Part shown: one piece after another, positions 15,824 to 24,468 of the stretch
How the letters are laid out: each line of letters begins with the position of its first letter
How positions within the stretch are numbered: position 1 is the stretch's first letter
NCBI GenBank assembly: GCA_009780015.1
Contig: WRAW01000005.1
Coordinates: forward strand, 1 to 59,166
Direction of reading: 5' to 3'
DNA from: Defluviitaleaceae bacterium
Lineage (GTDB): Bacteria > Bacillota > Clostridia > Lachnospirales > WRAA01
Length of the DNA stretch: 59,166 bases
Notes under the pieces: generated by a model
What the model saw: the letters and a program-made list of their open reading frames with translations, nothing else
Databases searched by the model: none
Told to the model about the DNA's origin: nothing
Translations under genes and position numbers: made by a program

Positions 15824-17617
15824 TTACAACCCAAGACGCTCAAGCGTCACCGCGGTTGGAAACGCGTTTTCCCAGCCTCTTGCCTTGTAGTATTCCGGCA
15901 ACATTTCGGGAAGCCTGCTCAGGCTGCCCTTTGCCGGCCCGCCGGTGATCGGCTCTTCCAGCAGACGTTTCGGAAGGCTGTCGTCTTCGGGCTTCATGCC
16001 TGCCTTTTGGTTGAAGAGGCGCTCGAGGTTGTAGATTCTTTCGCCGGCTTCAAGCACGCCGTTCACGTCATAGCTTGTTCCGGTTGCGGCGTTAAGCATC
16101 TCCGCGTAAACATCCGCACTCAAAGCGAATGATGTGAAGAGGCACATTCCCGACGAATCGATAACTGCTGTGAGATTTTGGAAAATAATAGACCAAGTAT
16201 GCTTGTTCTCGATGCTTGTCATTTCGAGCTTTTCGGGTATGCCCGCAATTTCCGGCGCGATGGTGTAGCCGCGTACGTGGCAACCGCCTCTGTTGCTGGT
16301 CGCGTAGGTGACGCCGATGCCCTGGATTGCGCGCGCGTCATAAGCAGGAAGGTCAAGCTTCTTGCTGCTCATGGAGAATTCGGGTACTCCGTAGTGTTCA
16401 CACAAACGGTATGAACCCTGAGCCATAAGCTTGCCGAGCTTTGTCTCACCCTTGCCCATTCTTTCAGTCCACTTCACGATAGCGTCGCCGCTTCCCCAAA
16501 CCAGGGGTACGCCTTCGCAATCCTCGTCCTTAATGTATCCGCGCTGATAAAGCTCCATCGCCGCGGCAATTGTACAGCCTGCGGATATTGTATCGATACC
16601 GGTCTCGTTGCAAACCCAGTTTGCGCGGTTTATGGCGTCCAGATCGCTTACGCCGCAGGACGCTCCATAGCTCCAAAGGGTCTCGTATTCCGCTCCGGCA
16701 CGATCCTTGCCGTCAAGCTTGACGACACGGGCGCAGCCTATCGGACATCTGTGGCAGTAGCCGTTCTTTACAAGCACCGTGTCCGCCATTGTTTCGCCCG
16801 AGGTCGCTTCCGCCCCGTCGAATTCTGATTCTTGCCAATTCCTTGTCGGATATGCTCCCACGGAATTGAGAATGTTGACAAGAACAGCCGTTCCAAATTT
16901 CGGAAGGCCCTGACCCGCTACGCCGTTTTCCTTTATCAGCTTGTTAGCCTTGGAAACAACTTCCTTGAGCGCGGCAGCGTCAGCCGGCTCGACGGAAGTA
17001 CGCGACGACGCGCAGCAAATCGCCTTAACGTTCTTGGAACCAAGCACCGCTCCTACGCCGGAGCGTCCCGCGGCGCGCTCGGCGTCGTTCATAACAGCCG
17101 CGAGAAGCGAAAGCTGCTCTCCGCCGGGGCCGATGTTTAGAACCGAACAGCCCTCGTGGCGGCCCTTCAACACTTCCTCAACATGTTCCGTTTCCTGACC
17201 CCACAGATCCGACGCATCAAGAATCTCGTACTTGTCGTCAACAATATTGATGTAGCAAGGCTTGTCGGCCTTTCCTTCCAGGATCATCAGGTCGAATCCG
17301 GCGTACTTGAGCTTTGCGCCCCATACGCCGCCCGAGTTGGAGCAGGCAATCATGTTGTTAAGCGGCGACTTTGTGATGACCATGTAGCGGCATCCCGTCG
17401 GTACGGCTACTCCTGTAAGCGGGCCGGTGGCTATTATGACCTTGTTTTCGGGGGAAAGCGGGTCAACCTTTGGATCAACCTCGTCGAACAGTATCTTCGA
17501 TCCGAGTCCGCGGCCGCCGACAAACTTCTTGGCAAGGTTGAGATCAAGGTCTTCAACCTTGCAGCTTCTCTCCGTCAGATTCACTCTCAGTATTTTTCCA
17601 TTGTACGATGTTGCCAT
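15824..17617 (-). CDS. aor: Aldehyde:ferredoxin oxidoreductase (tungsten type)
   Basis: 597 residues. Four [4Fe-4S] ligands are visible: C288, C291 and C295 in CHRCPIGC, and C492 in DSSGMCLF, closely matching the Pyrococcus enzyme. The pterin-binding motifs RAAGRSGVGAVLGSKN and YDARAIQGIGVTYATSNRGG are present. The family oxidises aldehydes to acids with ferredoxin as acceptor, using a bis-tungstopterin; the reverse reaction is also known. Cytoplasmic. The surrounding moeA, mogA and moaD-type genes fit cofactor supply. The exact aldehyde cannot be read from sequence; aldehydes from amino-acid fermentation are plausible. GAGGAGG precedes the ATG. Confidence 0.94.
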   Translation of the reverse strand: MATSYNGKILRVNLTERSCKVEDLDLNLAKKFVGGRGLGSKILFDEVDPKVDPLSPENKVIIATGPLTGVAVPTGCRYMVITKSPLNNMIACSNSGGVWGAKLKYAGFDLMILEGKADKPCYINIVDDKYEILDASDLWGQETEHVEEVLKGRHEGCSVLNIGPGGEQLSLLAAVMNDAERAAGRSGVGAVLGSKNVKAICCASSRTSVEPADAAALKEVVSKANKLIKENGVAGQGLPKFGTAVLVNILNSVGAYPTRNWQESEFDGAEATSGETMADTVLVKNGYCHRCPIGCARVVKLDGKDRAGAEYETLWSYGASCGVSDLDAINRANWVCNETGIDTISAGCTIAAAMELYQRGYIKDEDCEGVPLVWGSGDAIVKWTERMGKGETKLGKLMAQGSYRLCEHYGVPEFSMSSKKLDLPAYDARAIQGIGVTYATSNRGGCHVRGYTIAPEIAGIPEKLEMTSIENKHTWSIIFQNLTAVIDSSGMCLFTSFALSADVYAEMLNAATGTSYDVNGVLEAGERIYNLERLFNQKAGMKPEDDSLPKRLLEEPITGGPAKGSLSRLPEMLPEYYKARGWENAFPTAVTLERLGL

Positions 17618-17650
17618 TTCTCATCCTCCTCTTGTCTACTACAGCAATGT

Positions 17651-17765
17651 ATAGTGAAATGACTTTAATTCAAGACAAAATATTTTTTAAGCTTTAGCGT
17701 GTCCGCGCGGCTTTAAGCGCGGATCTGAAAAATATTTTGTCTCATTTTCTAAGTCATTTCACTAT
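17651..17765. repeat. 115-bp triple-nested palindromic element
   Basis: Three nested inverted repeats share one centre: outer ATAGTGAAATGACTT / AAGTCATTTCACTAT (17651-17665, 17751-17765), middle AGACAAAATATTTTT / AAAAATATTTTGTCT (17673-17687, 17728-17742) and inner TCCGCGC / GCGCGGA (17702-17708, 17717-17723). It encodes nothing and lies just upstream of the oxidoreductase gene. MITE-like, or a strong hairpin separating the cofactor genes from the enzyme gene. The gap 17618-17837 holds nothing else I recognise. Confidence 0.85.
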
Positions 17766-17837
17766 ATTATATATGCTACAAATCCTTCTCGTATCAAAGC
17801 TGCTGATTATGTACATTCCGAGAAGGAAAATTGTCGG

Positions 17838-18101
17838 TTATCCGCCCAAGCTCAAAAAACGAAGCCTGAACGCCGTCAGAAACTTTTCCGCGGCGTCACG
17901 GTCTCCCGTTACGGTAATTTTGTGACGCGGTATGTCAAACGCCTCGAAAGCACTCACTTCACACGGATCAACCCAAATTTCTATATCCCCCAGCGCATAT
18001 GCTCCGCGTTCGTTTCGTATGGCGTCAATTTCATTAAAGTACCGCTCGATATCGCGAAAAGGAACCGCGCTGATTATCTGTAAGTTTTTATATGTAAACA
18101 T
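17838..18101 (-). CDS. Unknown 87-residue protein of the tungsten-cofactor locus
   Basis: Started at the ATG at 18101, six bases after the ThiF-like stop; a TTG at 18110 would overlap that gene. Sequence features: a short strand-rich start (MFTYKNLQIISAVPFRDIER), ERGAYALGDIEIWVDPCEVS with one cysteine, and a C-terminal helix ending FLTAFRLRFLSLGG. The diglycine end recalls ubiquitin-like sulfur carriers, but the rest does not look like MoaD. There is no clear ribosome site, so it is probably translated by coupling. Not recognised; its position between the E1-like enzyme and the oxidoreductase suggests a role in cofactor or enzyme maturation. Confidence 0.7.
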   Translation of the reverse strand: MFTYKNLQIISAVPFRDIERYFNEIDAIRNERGAYALGDIEIWVDPCEVSAFEAFDIPRHKITVTGDRDAAEKFLTAFRLRFLSLGG

Positions 18102-18106
18102 GATGC

Positions 18107-18793
18107 TCAAAAGACGTCGAACTCGTAGTTCATAAGGTCTACTCTTGCGATAGAGCCCTGAAGATTAGGGCTTTTACCGAGCAGGAGCTTCACCGTCTCG
18201 GCACATTGCATACAGGCCGCAAACCCCGCCACAAAAGGCATGTTGCCAAGAGTCTTGTCTACGTTGCCGTCGGTTGTGTTTCCATAAAGCGGCTCCAAGC
18301 CGGAGCTTTCCGGCATTATCACCGAAACTTGGGCATACCAGCCGCCAATGGCTCCGTGAACAAAGGGGATTCCAAGGCTATCGCAAGCCTTGGCCGCAAC
18401 CCGTCGGCTTCCGATATTATCGAGCGCGTCGACCACAACGTCATGCCCGGCAAGCATTTCCTCAGCGTTGGACGCGTCCAAACGAGCTTGGAGCAGCCTG
18501 AGCCGCGCGCTCGAGTCCACGGCGAGCAGTCGCGCTTCTGCCTCAACCACCTTCGGCTTGCCGACACCGTCCTCCGTGGAAAAAAGCTGGCGGTTCAAAT
18601 TTGTTTCGTCAAACACGTCCGGGTCGATCAGGGTAAGCCGGATCACCCCTACGCGCAGCAGCATTTCGGCAATGTGCCCGCCAAGTCCGCCGCACCCGAT
18701 CACGCATACTTTCTTGCTCGCCAGTATCTCGTTATCAGCCGGGCTGACACTTGTTCCGTTGCGTTCATACCTCTTTTTCCGCTCGTTTGCCAC
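18107..18793 (-). CDS. ThiF/MoeB-family adenylyltransferase (E1-like)
   Basis: 228 residues from the GTG at 18793 (MANERKKRYERN), with TGGAGTGA upstream. The ATP motif VCVIGCGGLGGHIAEMLLR, the conserved DPDVFDETNLNRQ and VDALDN are all present. MQCAETVK carries a cysteine at the usual adenylation-linked position. The classical CxxC zinc pairs of MoeB are not visible. It would adenylate the C-terminal glycine of a MoaD/ThiS-like protein; the locus has one at 15578. Its start follows the MOSC stop by a few bases. Confidence 0.88.
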   Translation of the reverse strand: MANERKKRYERNGTSVSPADNEILASKKVCVIGCGGLGGHIAEMLLRVGVIRLTLIDPDVFDETNLNRQLFSTEDGVGKPKVVEAEARLLAVDSSARLRLLQARLDASNAEEMLAGHDVVVDALDNIGSRRVAAKACDSLGIPFVHGAIGGWYAQVSVIMPESSGLEPLYGNTTDGNVDKTLGNMPFVAGFAACMQCAETVKLLLGKSPNLQGSIARVDLMNYEFDVF

Positions 18794-18798
18794 CGCGA

Positions 18799-19245
18799 TC
18801 ACTCCAGTACGCTGATTTTGTCTCCGCGCTTCACCGTACCACCGCGCAAAACCACCGCGAAAATGCCTTCCAGCGGCATTATACATTTGCCGACCTTTTG
18901 CTGTATCGCACAGCCATGATGACATTCCTTGCCTATTTTAGAGACCTCAAGCATCGTTTCACCTATGGTCATCCTTGTACCGACAGGCATTTTATGCAAT
19001 ACCAGACCCTTGGTGGTTATATTCTCGGCAAAATCGCCAAAATTAAGCTCACTGGAAGTTTGCGCGCGCATCTTGTCGATGCTCTCGCTGGCCAGCAAGC
19101 TAATCTGTTTAATACCTGGCTCCGCGTGCGCGTCCCCGGAAATTCCGTGATTTTCGACCAGCAAAGCCGACTCTGCAGGGGTTTTGACGCCCCCTTTCTC
19201 ACCGCTCAAGTTAATTGAGCAGACTTCTCCCGTATATGATGTCAT
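18799..19245 (-). CDS. MOSC-domain protein
   Basis: 148 residues from the ATG at 19245 (AAAGGTGG upstream). GEVCSINLSGEKGGVKTPAE, VENHGISGDAHA, QISLLASES and FGDFAENITTKGLVLHKMPV follow the MOSC pattern, and GKECHHGCAIQQKVGKCIMP holds the conserved cysteine. MOSC proteins carry sulfur or bind pterin cofactor. Small stand-alone MOSC proteins are common beside moaB/mogA genes in Clostridia, as here. Confidence 0.9.
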   Translation of the reverse strand: MTSYTGEVCSINLSGEKGGVKTPAESALLVENHGISGDAHAEPGIKQISLLASESIDKMRAQTSSELNFGDFAENITTKGLVLHKMPVGTRMTIGETMLEVSKIGKECHHGCAIQQKVGKCIMPLEGIFAVVLRGGTVKRGDKISVLE

Positions 19246-19282
19246 GAGCCTGCCACCTTTCAAAGTATATGCGCCGGTTGTC

Positions 19283-19789
19283 TCATTTACGGGCGCAATC
19301 GGACGCGTTTTTCGTCAAGATGTCCATTCCATGTATTATGGAATCCAATACGTATTCCAGTGACTCAGCCACGGCCTTAGGACTGCCGGGAAGGTTTAGA
19401 ATCACGCTTGCGCCGCGTATTCCGCATACTGCGCGTGAGAGCATGGCGCGGTTCGTAATACTCATGCTATGCTGGCGGATCGCTTCGCACACCCCCGGAG
19501 CTTCGCGTTCTATTACGGCCTTTGTCGCCTCCGGCGTAACATCCCGGGGCGAGAACCCGGTTCCGCCCGTCGTCAGAACAAGCTCGATCTTCAATTCATC
19601 GGCGCAGTACACAAGCCGATCCTTGATAATCTCGAACTCGTCGGGTATGATTTCATAAGCGGCGACGCTGAGTCCGGCATTTTTAAGTATCTCTCGGATC
19701 ACTTCCCCGCTCCTATCTTGGCGCTCTCCGGCCGCTCCCGAGTCGCTTATGGTGATGACGCCGCATCTATAGATATACAATTTCACCAA
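19283..19789 (-). CDS. mogA: MogA/MoaB-family molybdopterin adenylyltransferase
   Basis: 168 residues. GVITISDSGAAGERQDRSG, VLTTGGTGFSPRDVTPEA and ASVILNLPGSPKAVAESL are the family motifs for MPT binding and adenylation. The product, MPT-AMP, is the substrate of MoeA. The GTG at 19789 overlaps the end of the MoeA fusion gene by 23 bp, indicating coupling. GAAGGA lies upstream. Confidence 0.93.
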   Translation of the reverse strand: MVKLYIYRCGVITISDSGAAGERQDRSGEVIREILKNAGLSVAAYEIIPDEFEIIKDRLVYCADELKIELVLTTGGTGFSPRDVTPEATKAVIEREAPGVCEAIRQHSMSITNRAMLSRAVCGIRGASVILNLPGSPKAVAESLEYVLDSIIHGMDILTKNASDCARK

Positions 19790-21662
19790 TTCCTTCGAGG
19801 GTATATCCGCCCATATTCAGAACCTGTTCACGGAATCCGCCTGATTTCAGTATCTGGACAAACTGCCGTACCCTTGGTTCGTCCAGAAATTCCTGTGGAA
19901 CAAGGAAGTCATAACTTTCATCGGCTACCGGCACGAAACCAAGTCCCATAGCCTTAGCCGCCGACAATATCCCCAGCCCGGCGTCGACATGGCCGGATTT
20001 TACAGCCACAGCTACGGACAAGTGGGTATTGAACTCCTTTTCGTAGCCCATAATACCCGACGGCTCAATTCCCTGCCGCGACAAGCAATAATCCAGCAAG
20101 AGCCGCGTTCCCGCGCCGCGCTGCCTGTTGGCAAACCTAATGCCGCGCGCAGGGTCTGCGATATCGGCAACACCGGCAATACCTAACGGATTATCCGGCC
20201 GCACAATAAACCCCTGGACTCGGCCTACGCCCTTTATTAACGCCATCTTTCGATCGCTAAGATATTTATGCACAAACGGGATGTTGTACACTCCGGTGTC
20301 TTCGTCAAGAAGGTGTACCGGGGCTATATGGCACTCGCCGCGTTTCATAGCCGTAATTCCGCCCATGCTTCCGACGTGAGCCGATGATATGTTCATGCTG
20401 TCGGCAAGTATGTCAATAATAAGGTCGTGACTTCCGACGACGGCCAATGTATTTTCAATTCTCGACAACGGAGCCATTAAGTCAACTTGCACAACCTCCC
20501 CGGAGTCAAAGCCTTCAACAAGCCTTGGAATCGTCACCTTTCCGTCCGCACGCACTAGGCTCATGACAGCCGAAGCGCCCCTCTCGAGCGGCGTGGCGAC
20601 ATACTTTCCATGAACATACCCGACGGCGACCCTTACAACCTCCTCATTTTTAGCGGAGGAAACAAGTCTGCGCGAGAGCGTTGCGGAAACCGTAGGAGCC
20701 TGAACAGGCATGAACCCAAGCATTGAAGTCATAAGCGGCGACACAAATTTCTCAAACATCAGGTACGCCGAAACGGGATAGCCCGGTACTCCAAGCACAG
20801 GCTTGCCGCCAATTTCCGCCAGAATTGTGGGCTTCCCAGGTTTCACGGCAATGCCGTGGGTATGCACAACGCCGAGCTCACTCAAGGCGGCAAGGGTATG
20901 ATCCTTTGTACCGGCGGAAGTACCGGCATTTATCACAACTATATCGTTTTCGGATACAGCAGATTTAATCGTTCGTAATAATTCGTCGAAATTATCCCTC
21001 ACAATGGGATATCTTTGCGCAACCCCCCCGTACTCGTCGGTCAGCGCGGCGAATACGTGCGAGTTTGACTCCATCAGCCGCCCGGCTTCAAGCCGCCGTA
21101 CGGAGTCGACAAGTTCGGCGCCTGTTGGTATAATGGCAACCCTTGGCTTTCGGAACACCCGGGCCTTGTCATAACCTCCGGCGACAAGCGCTCCTACGTC
21201 AACCGGTCGTATTCTGCGTCTTGAGGGCAGTATCATTTCCCCCGCGACGATGCTTTCTCCGACAAGGCGCACATGCTGCCAAGGATATGCCGATTGTATA
21301 ATTTGCACAGTGTCATCATCAACGATAATGACATCCTCAATCATTATTACTGTGTCATATCCTCCGGCAATTTCCCCACCGGTGTTGACATACTCGAAAT
21401 CCCGGTGAAGCTTCAGCGCCACCGGAGTTAGTTCCGACGCGTCAAAAGTTTTCGCGGAATTAGTCATAATGCCGTCCATGGCTGCGGCGTTGTAAAATGG
21501 ATCGCAAACCTTGGCAAAATGCGGTTCATATGTAACCCGCCCAAGAGCGGCGGTAATATCTACATCCTCCGCCTTACCGCTTATATGCAGCCTGCACAGA
21601 AAATCTTCCAGCGCTTTGTTGGGGTCGTTGTTTTCAATATATACGCTTCGATAATTTTTCAC
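19767..21662 (-). CDS. MoeA fused to a periplasmic-binding-protein-like domain
   Basis: 631 residues. Residues about 1-410 are MoeA (YNAAAMDGIM, VIPTGAELV-type strand at VAIIPTGAELVDS, VINAGTSAGTKDHT, VLGVPGYPVSAY) and residues about 415-631 are a substrate-binding-protein-like domain (LAVVGSHDLIIDILADSM, RFANRQRGAGTRLLLDYCL, ESYDFLVPQEF). This architecture is known in prokaryotes and is thought to sense or present the oxyanion during metal insertion. There is no signal peptide, so it acts in the cytoplasm. The GTG start overlaps the stop of the neighbouring moeA (GTGA). Confidence 0.92.
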   Translation of the reverse strand: MKNYRSVYIENNDPNKALEDFLCRLHISGKAEDVDITAALGRVTYEPHFAKVCDPFYNAAAMDGIMTNSAKTFDASELTPVALKLHRDFEYVNTGGEIAGGYDTVIMIEDVIIVDDDTVQIIQSAYPWQHVRLVGESIVAGEMILPSRRRIRPVDVGALVAGGYDKARVFRKPRVAIIPTGAELVDSVRRLEAGRLMESNSHVFAALTDEYGGVAQRYPIVRDNFDELLRTIKSAVSENDIVVINAGTSAGTKDHTLAALSELGVVHTHGIAVKPGKPTILAEIGGKPVLGVPGYPVSAYLMFEKFVSPLMTSMLGFMPVQAPTVSATLSRRLVSSAKNEEVVRVAVGYVHGKYVATPLERGASAVMSLVRADGKVTIPRLVEGFDSGEVVQVDLMAPLSRIENTLAVVGSHDLIIDILADSMNISSAHVGSMGGITAMKRGECHIAPVHLLDEDTGVYNIPFVHKYLSDRKMALIKGVGRVQGFIVRPDNPLGIAGVADIADPARGIRFANRQRGAGTRLLLDYCLSRQGIEPSGIMGYEKEFNTHLSVAVAVKSGHVDAGLGILSAAKAMGLGFVPVADESYDFLVPQEFLDEPRVRQFVQILKSGGFREQVLNMGGYTLEGIGEIVYL

Positions 21663-22894
21663 AAGCGCACCACGTCTACCATCTCTCCCGCGTCAAGCCC
21701 TTCGCTCTTTTCGTCAATCATAATCAGGCCGTCGGAATCTGTCAAATGGCTTATCAGTCCTGATTTTCCGTATAGCGGCTCAGCAAAAAACCTGCTGTCG
21801 TCATATCGCAGCGACACGGCTTGGAATGTCAGCTTCCCAGGAGCGGAGTGCACATTTGCGGTAAGCGTCGCCACCAAGTGCGGCTCGCCGCCTATGCCAG
21901 CGGAAGAACCGCGAAGTATGTCCAGGTAATATTGCACAATGGCCTTGTAAACTATGTACGCCGACACACATTGACCGGGAAGACCAAATACGGGCTTTCC
22001 GCCAACACTTGCCAGTATCGTTGGTTTGCCGGGTTTTACGGCCAGCCCATGGGCGAATACGCTGCCATCTTCTATCGACTCTATCGCTTGAAATGTATAA
22101 TCCTTGTCGCCGACGGACGTACCGCCGCTGATTACCACAAAGTCAGCCTTCACCAGCGCGTCTTGTATAGCCGACTTTATCTCGTCAAAGCGATCCATCA
22201 CAAGCCGCTTGCTTACGACACGACAGTCATATGCCTCAAGTTCCGCGCCAATCATGTGGGTATTCACATCACGGATACAGCCGGGCATCAGTGCGTCACC
22301 TACGCCGACAAGCTCGTCGCCCGTTGAAACAACCGCGCAGCTTATGGGCTTATAAACCAGAAGCCGCGAAATTCCAGCGGCGATCATTATGCCAATATGA
22401 ATCGGCGTGATCCTTGTGCCGCGCGTTATCAACAAATCTCCAGGTCTGCAATCGTCACCTTTGTAAATTATGTTGATATTAGGCGCGACCGCGTGATTTA
22501 CGGCAACCGTGTCGGAAGACAGTTCCTCGCAGTATTCGACCATTACAACAGCGTCGGACGAAGCCGGAATCTGAGCGCCGGTCGGTACGTATACCGCCTC
22601 ACCGCTTTTTATGTCGACAGATGTCGCCTCGCCCATTCGCGCCGCCGACAATATTTTCAGAAAGCATGGAATACTCTCCGTAGCGCCGAATGTGTCTCTG
22701 CTGATTATGGCGTAGCCGTCTACGCAGGACCGGTCAAAAGCGGGAGCTTCTTCCTTCGCGAATATATCTTCTGAGGCAAACCGCCCACAAGAAGCCTCGA
22801 CAGGGATAGTCTCACATTCAGGAGCAACATGCGCAAATTTTTCCCGCATTTCGCTCCAAACACTGTGCAATGTTTTCATAGTAAGAAATCCCAT
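21659..22894 (-). CDS. moeA: Molybdopterin molybdotransferase MoeA
   Basis: 411 residues from the ATG at 22894, with AGAAAGGA upstream; an extended frame to 22969 is not supported. FDRSCVDGYAII, VPTGAQIPASSDAVVMVEY, VVISGGTSVGDKDYT and GKPVFGLPGQCVSAY are MoeA motifs. It inserts molybdate or tungstate into adenylated MPT. Two MoeA-type proteins side by side are common where both Mo and W, or two enzyme classes, are served. It heads the cofactor genes. Confidence 0.93.
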   Translation of the reverse strand: MGFLTMKTLHSVWSEMREKFAHVAPECETIPVEASCGRFASEDIFAKEEAPAFDRSCVDGYAIISRDTFGATESIPCFLKILSAARMGEATSVDIKSGEAVYVPTGAQIPASSDAVVMVEYCEELSSDTVAVNHAVAPNINIIYKGDDCRPGDLLITRGTRITPIHIGIMIAAGISRLLVYKPISCAVVSTGDELVGVGDALMPGCIRDVNTHMIGAELEAYDCRVVSKRLVMDRFDEIKSAIQDALVKADFVVISGGTSVGDKDYTFQAIESIEDGSVFAHGLAVKPGKPTILASVGGKPVFGLPGQCVSAYIVYKAIVQYYLDILRGSSAGIGGEPHLVATLTANVHSAPGKLTFQAVSLRYDDSRFFAEPLYGKSGLISHLTDSDGLIMIDEKSEGLDAGEMVDVVRL

Positions 22895-22972
22895 GAAGCG
22901 CATATCCTTTCTGTGTACACAATCAGCAATTTTATTATATTTGTAATGGGCAAAACTGTCAAGACCCATTTT

Positions 22973-23893
22973 TTATCGTCGCTGTTGTAAGATTTCGTAT
23001 GCCGCCAGCTCAGGTGTTTGTATACCTTGACTAATTTCACGCAGATGATTTGCGAACGTCGCGGGGTCGATCTGGAATGATACCGACGAAAGAATCGCCT
23101 GGATTTCAGGGAGTCTTTCCATCACATCCTCACTTGCTACAGGAACAAGATGATTTGACGGCCAGATCGATATGCCTTCAAACGTATGAGGCTCGGAAAA
23201 CCCGCGTCCAATAGCGCTGAAACCTTCATTTACAAGCCAGTCTCCCGTTAGTGTCGTCCTTAGCGCAATAATATCCGCGTCAAGCCGACCCGGTTCAAAA
23301 AAACTATCCTGCTCGACGACCAATACCTCCCGAAACTCCAGACCACCAAAGAGAAAATTAAGATGCGCCATTCCTCCGGGGCTTTCAAAGAAGTCCTGAG
23401 TAGCGGCAAGCGTCATATCCTGGGCAAACATGGCAAGCGCACCAACACCGAAGCCTTCTTGCATAAGCCTCTCGCGGACAGCCAGGGTGTAGTTGGCTTC
23501 AATACCCCACCAATCAAGCAGCATATACCCATAAACGTCGCGGATGGTATTGTTGACAATTTCTACGGCAAGCGTCTGGTCAAATACAGGACTCTCGCCG
23601 ATAGCGGCAAAATCAGTAAGTGCGTCTTGCAGAAATACGGCGGAAAGATCAAACTCACCCGCCCGCATCCCGGCTTCAAGCTCGGCAAGGCTGCGATAGG
23701 TCTGTCCTCGTACGACCTCAAATCCAAAGCTTTCGAGCTGCTGCGCCATTATTTCACCGGCCAGAACAGCCTCCGGCATGTCTAAAGTCGCAAGCGTAAT
23801 TCGGTTCGACGCAAAGCATCCGCTAAGGACAGCTATCAAAACCGTACAAATAGTTATAGCGACGAATTTTGTCAAAATTGACTTATGCCTCAT
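22973..23893 (-). CDS. OpuAC-like substrate-binding lipoprotein (orphan)
   Basis: 306 residues from the ATG at 23893 (GGAGG upstream), overlapping the uracil-DNA glycosylase stop. Signal with lipobox LIAVLSGC, so membrane anchored. LDMPEAVLAGEIMAQQLESF, GEFDLSAVFLQDAL and the two-lobe layout resemble glycine-betaine/osmoprotectant binding proteins, although the aromatic cage is not obvious. No permease or ATPase gene is adjacent. Ligand unknown; the neighbouring moeA invites an oxyanion guess, but tungstate-binding proteins look different. Confidence 0.65.
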   Translation of the reverse strand: MRHKSILTKFVAITICTVLIAVLSGCFASNRITLATLDMPEAVLAGEIMAQQLESFGFEVVRGQTYRSLAELEAGMRAGEFDLSAVFLQDALTDFAAIGESPVFDQTLAVEIVNNTIRDVYGYMLLDWWGIEANYTLAVRERLMQEGFGVGALAMFAQDMTLAATQDFFESPGGMAHLNFLFGGLEFREVLVVEQDSFFEPGRLDADIIALRTTLTGDWLVNEGFSAIGRGFSEPHTFEGISIWPSNHLVPVASEDVMERLPEIQAILSSVSFQIDPATFANHLREISQGIQTPELAAYEILQQRR

Positions 23894-24464
23894 AAATTTC
23901 CTCCAATACATTCCGTAGCTTCAAGATGTCTTCTTGCATAACCTCACGCAGTTTCCTGTTATATATGGCGGCGGCAGGGTGGTACAGCGGAAACAGGTCG
24001 AATCCGGCTCGTATCAGCTTCCCGTGCATCCTGCCTATCGTGGCGTCCTTGCTCCCCACAAGAGCGGTCAGCGCAAAGTTACCGAGCGTAACGACGCATT
24101 TCGGTCGTATAAGCGCGAGTTCTTCCAGCAAGTACGGCACGAAGAACGCCACTTCGTCCCGTGTAGGCGGACGGTTGCTTAACCGGCCTGTCGTTTGATT
24201 CCGCTTCACAGGTCGCACTTTCACCAGATTTGTTATGAATATGTCGCTGCGCGCGCAACCAAGAGCCTCCAGCATTTCGTCCAAGTTCCTGCCGGCGGTT
24301 CCGACAAAGGGACGACCCTGCATTTCCTCCGTCGCGCCCGGCGCTTCCCCTACAAACACCAGGGTTGGCGAATCCGCGTTACCTTCGCCTAACACTATTG
24401 TGCGATTTGCATAATCGTCACAATGTCCAATATCACGCAACATTTTCTCATATAATTCCGGCAT
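23883..24464 (-). CDS. Uracil-DNA glycosylase superfamily (family 4-like, no Fe-S ligands)
   Basis: 193 residues. The motifs GEAPGATEEMQGRPFVGTAG, DIFITNLVKVRP and LYHPAAAIYN are those of family 4/5 uracil-DNA glycosylases, which excise uracil from DNA. The four cysteines that hold the [4Fe-4S] cluster in that family are not there: only C15 remains near the N-terminus, the position in the NLVKVRP strand is Val, and the next (VAFFVPYLL) is Phe. Clostridial homologues with this SNRPPT insert are known, so this is probably a stable cluster-free variant. It sits between pncB and the lipoprotein gene. Confidence 0.85.
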   Translation of the reverse strand: MPELYEKMLRDIGHCDDYANRTIVLGEGNADSPTLVFVGEAPGATEEMQGRPFVGTAGRNLDEMLEALGCARSDIFITNLVKVRPVKRNQTTGRLSNRPPTRDEVAFFVPYLLEELALIRPKCVVTLGNFALTALVGSKDATIGRMHGKLIRAGFDLFPLYHPAAAIYNRKLREVMQEDILKLRNVLEEIYEA

Positions 24465-24468
24465 ACCG

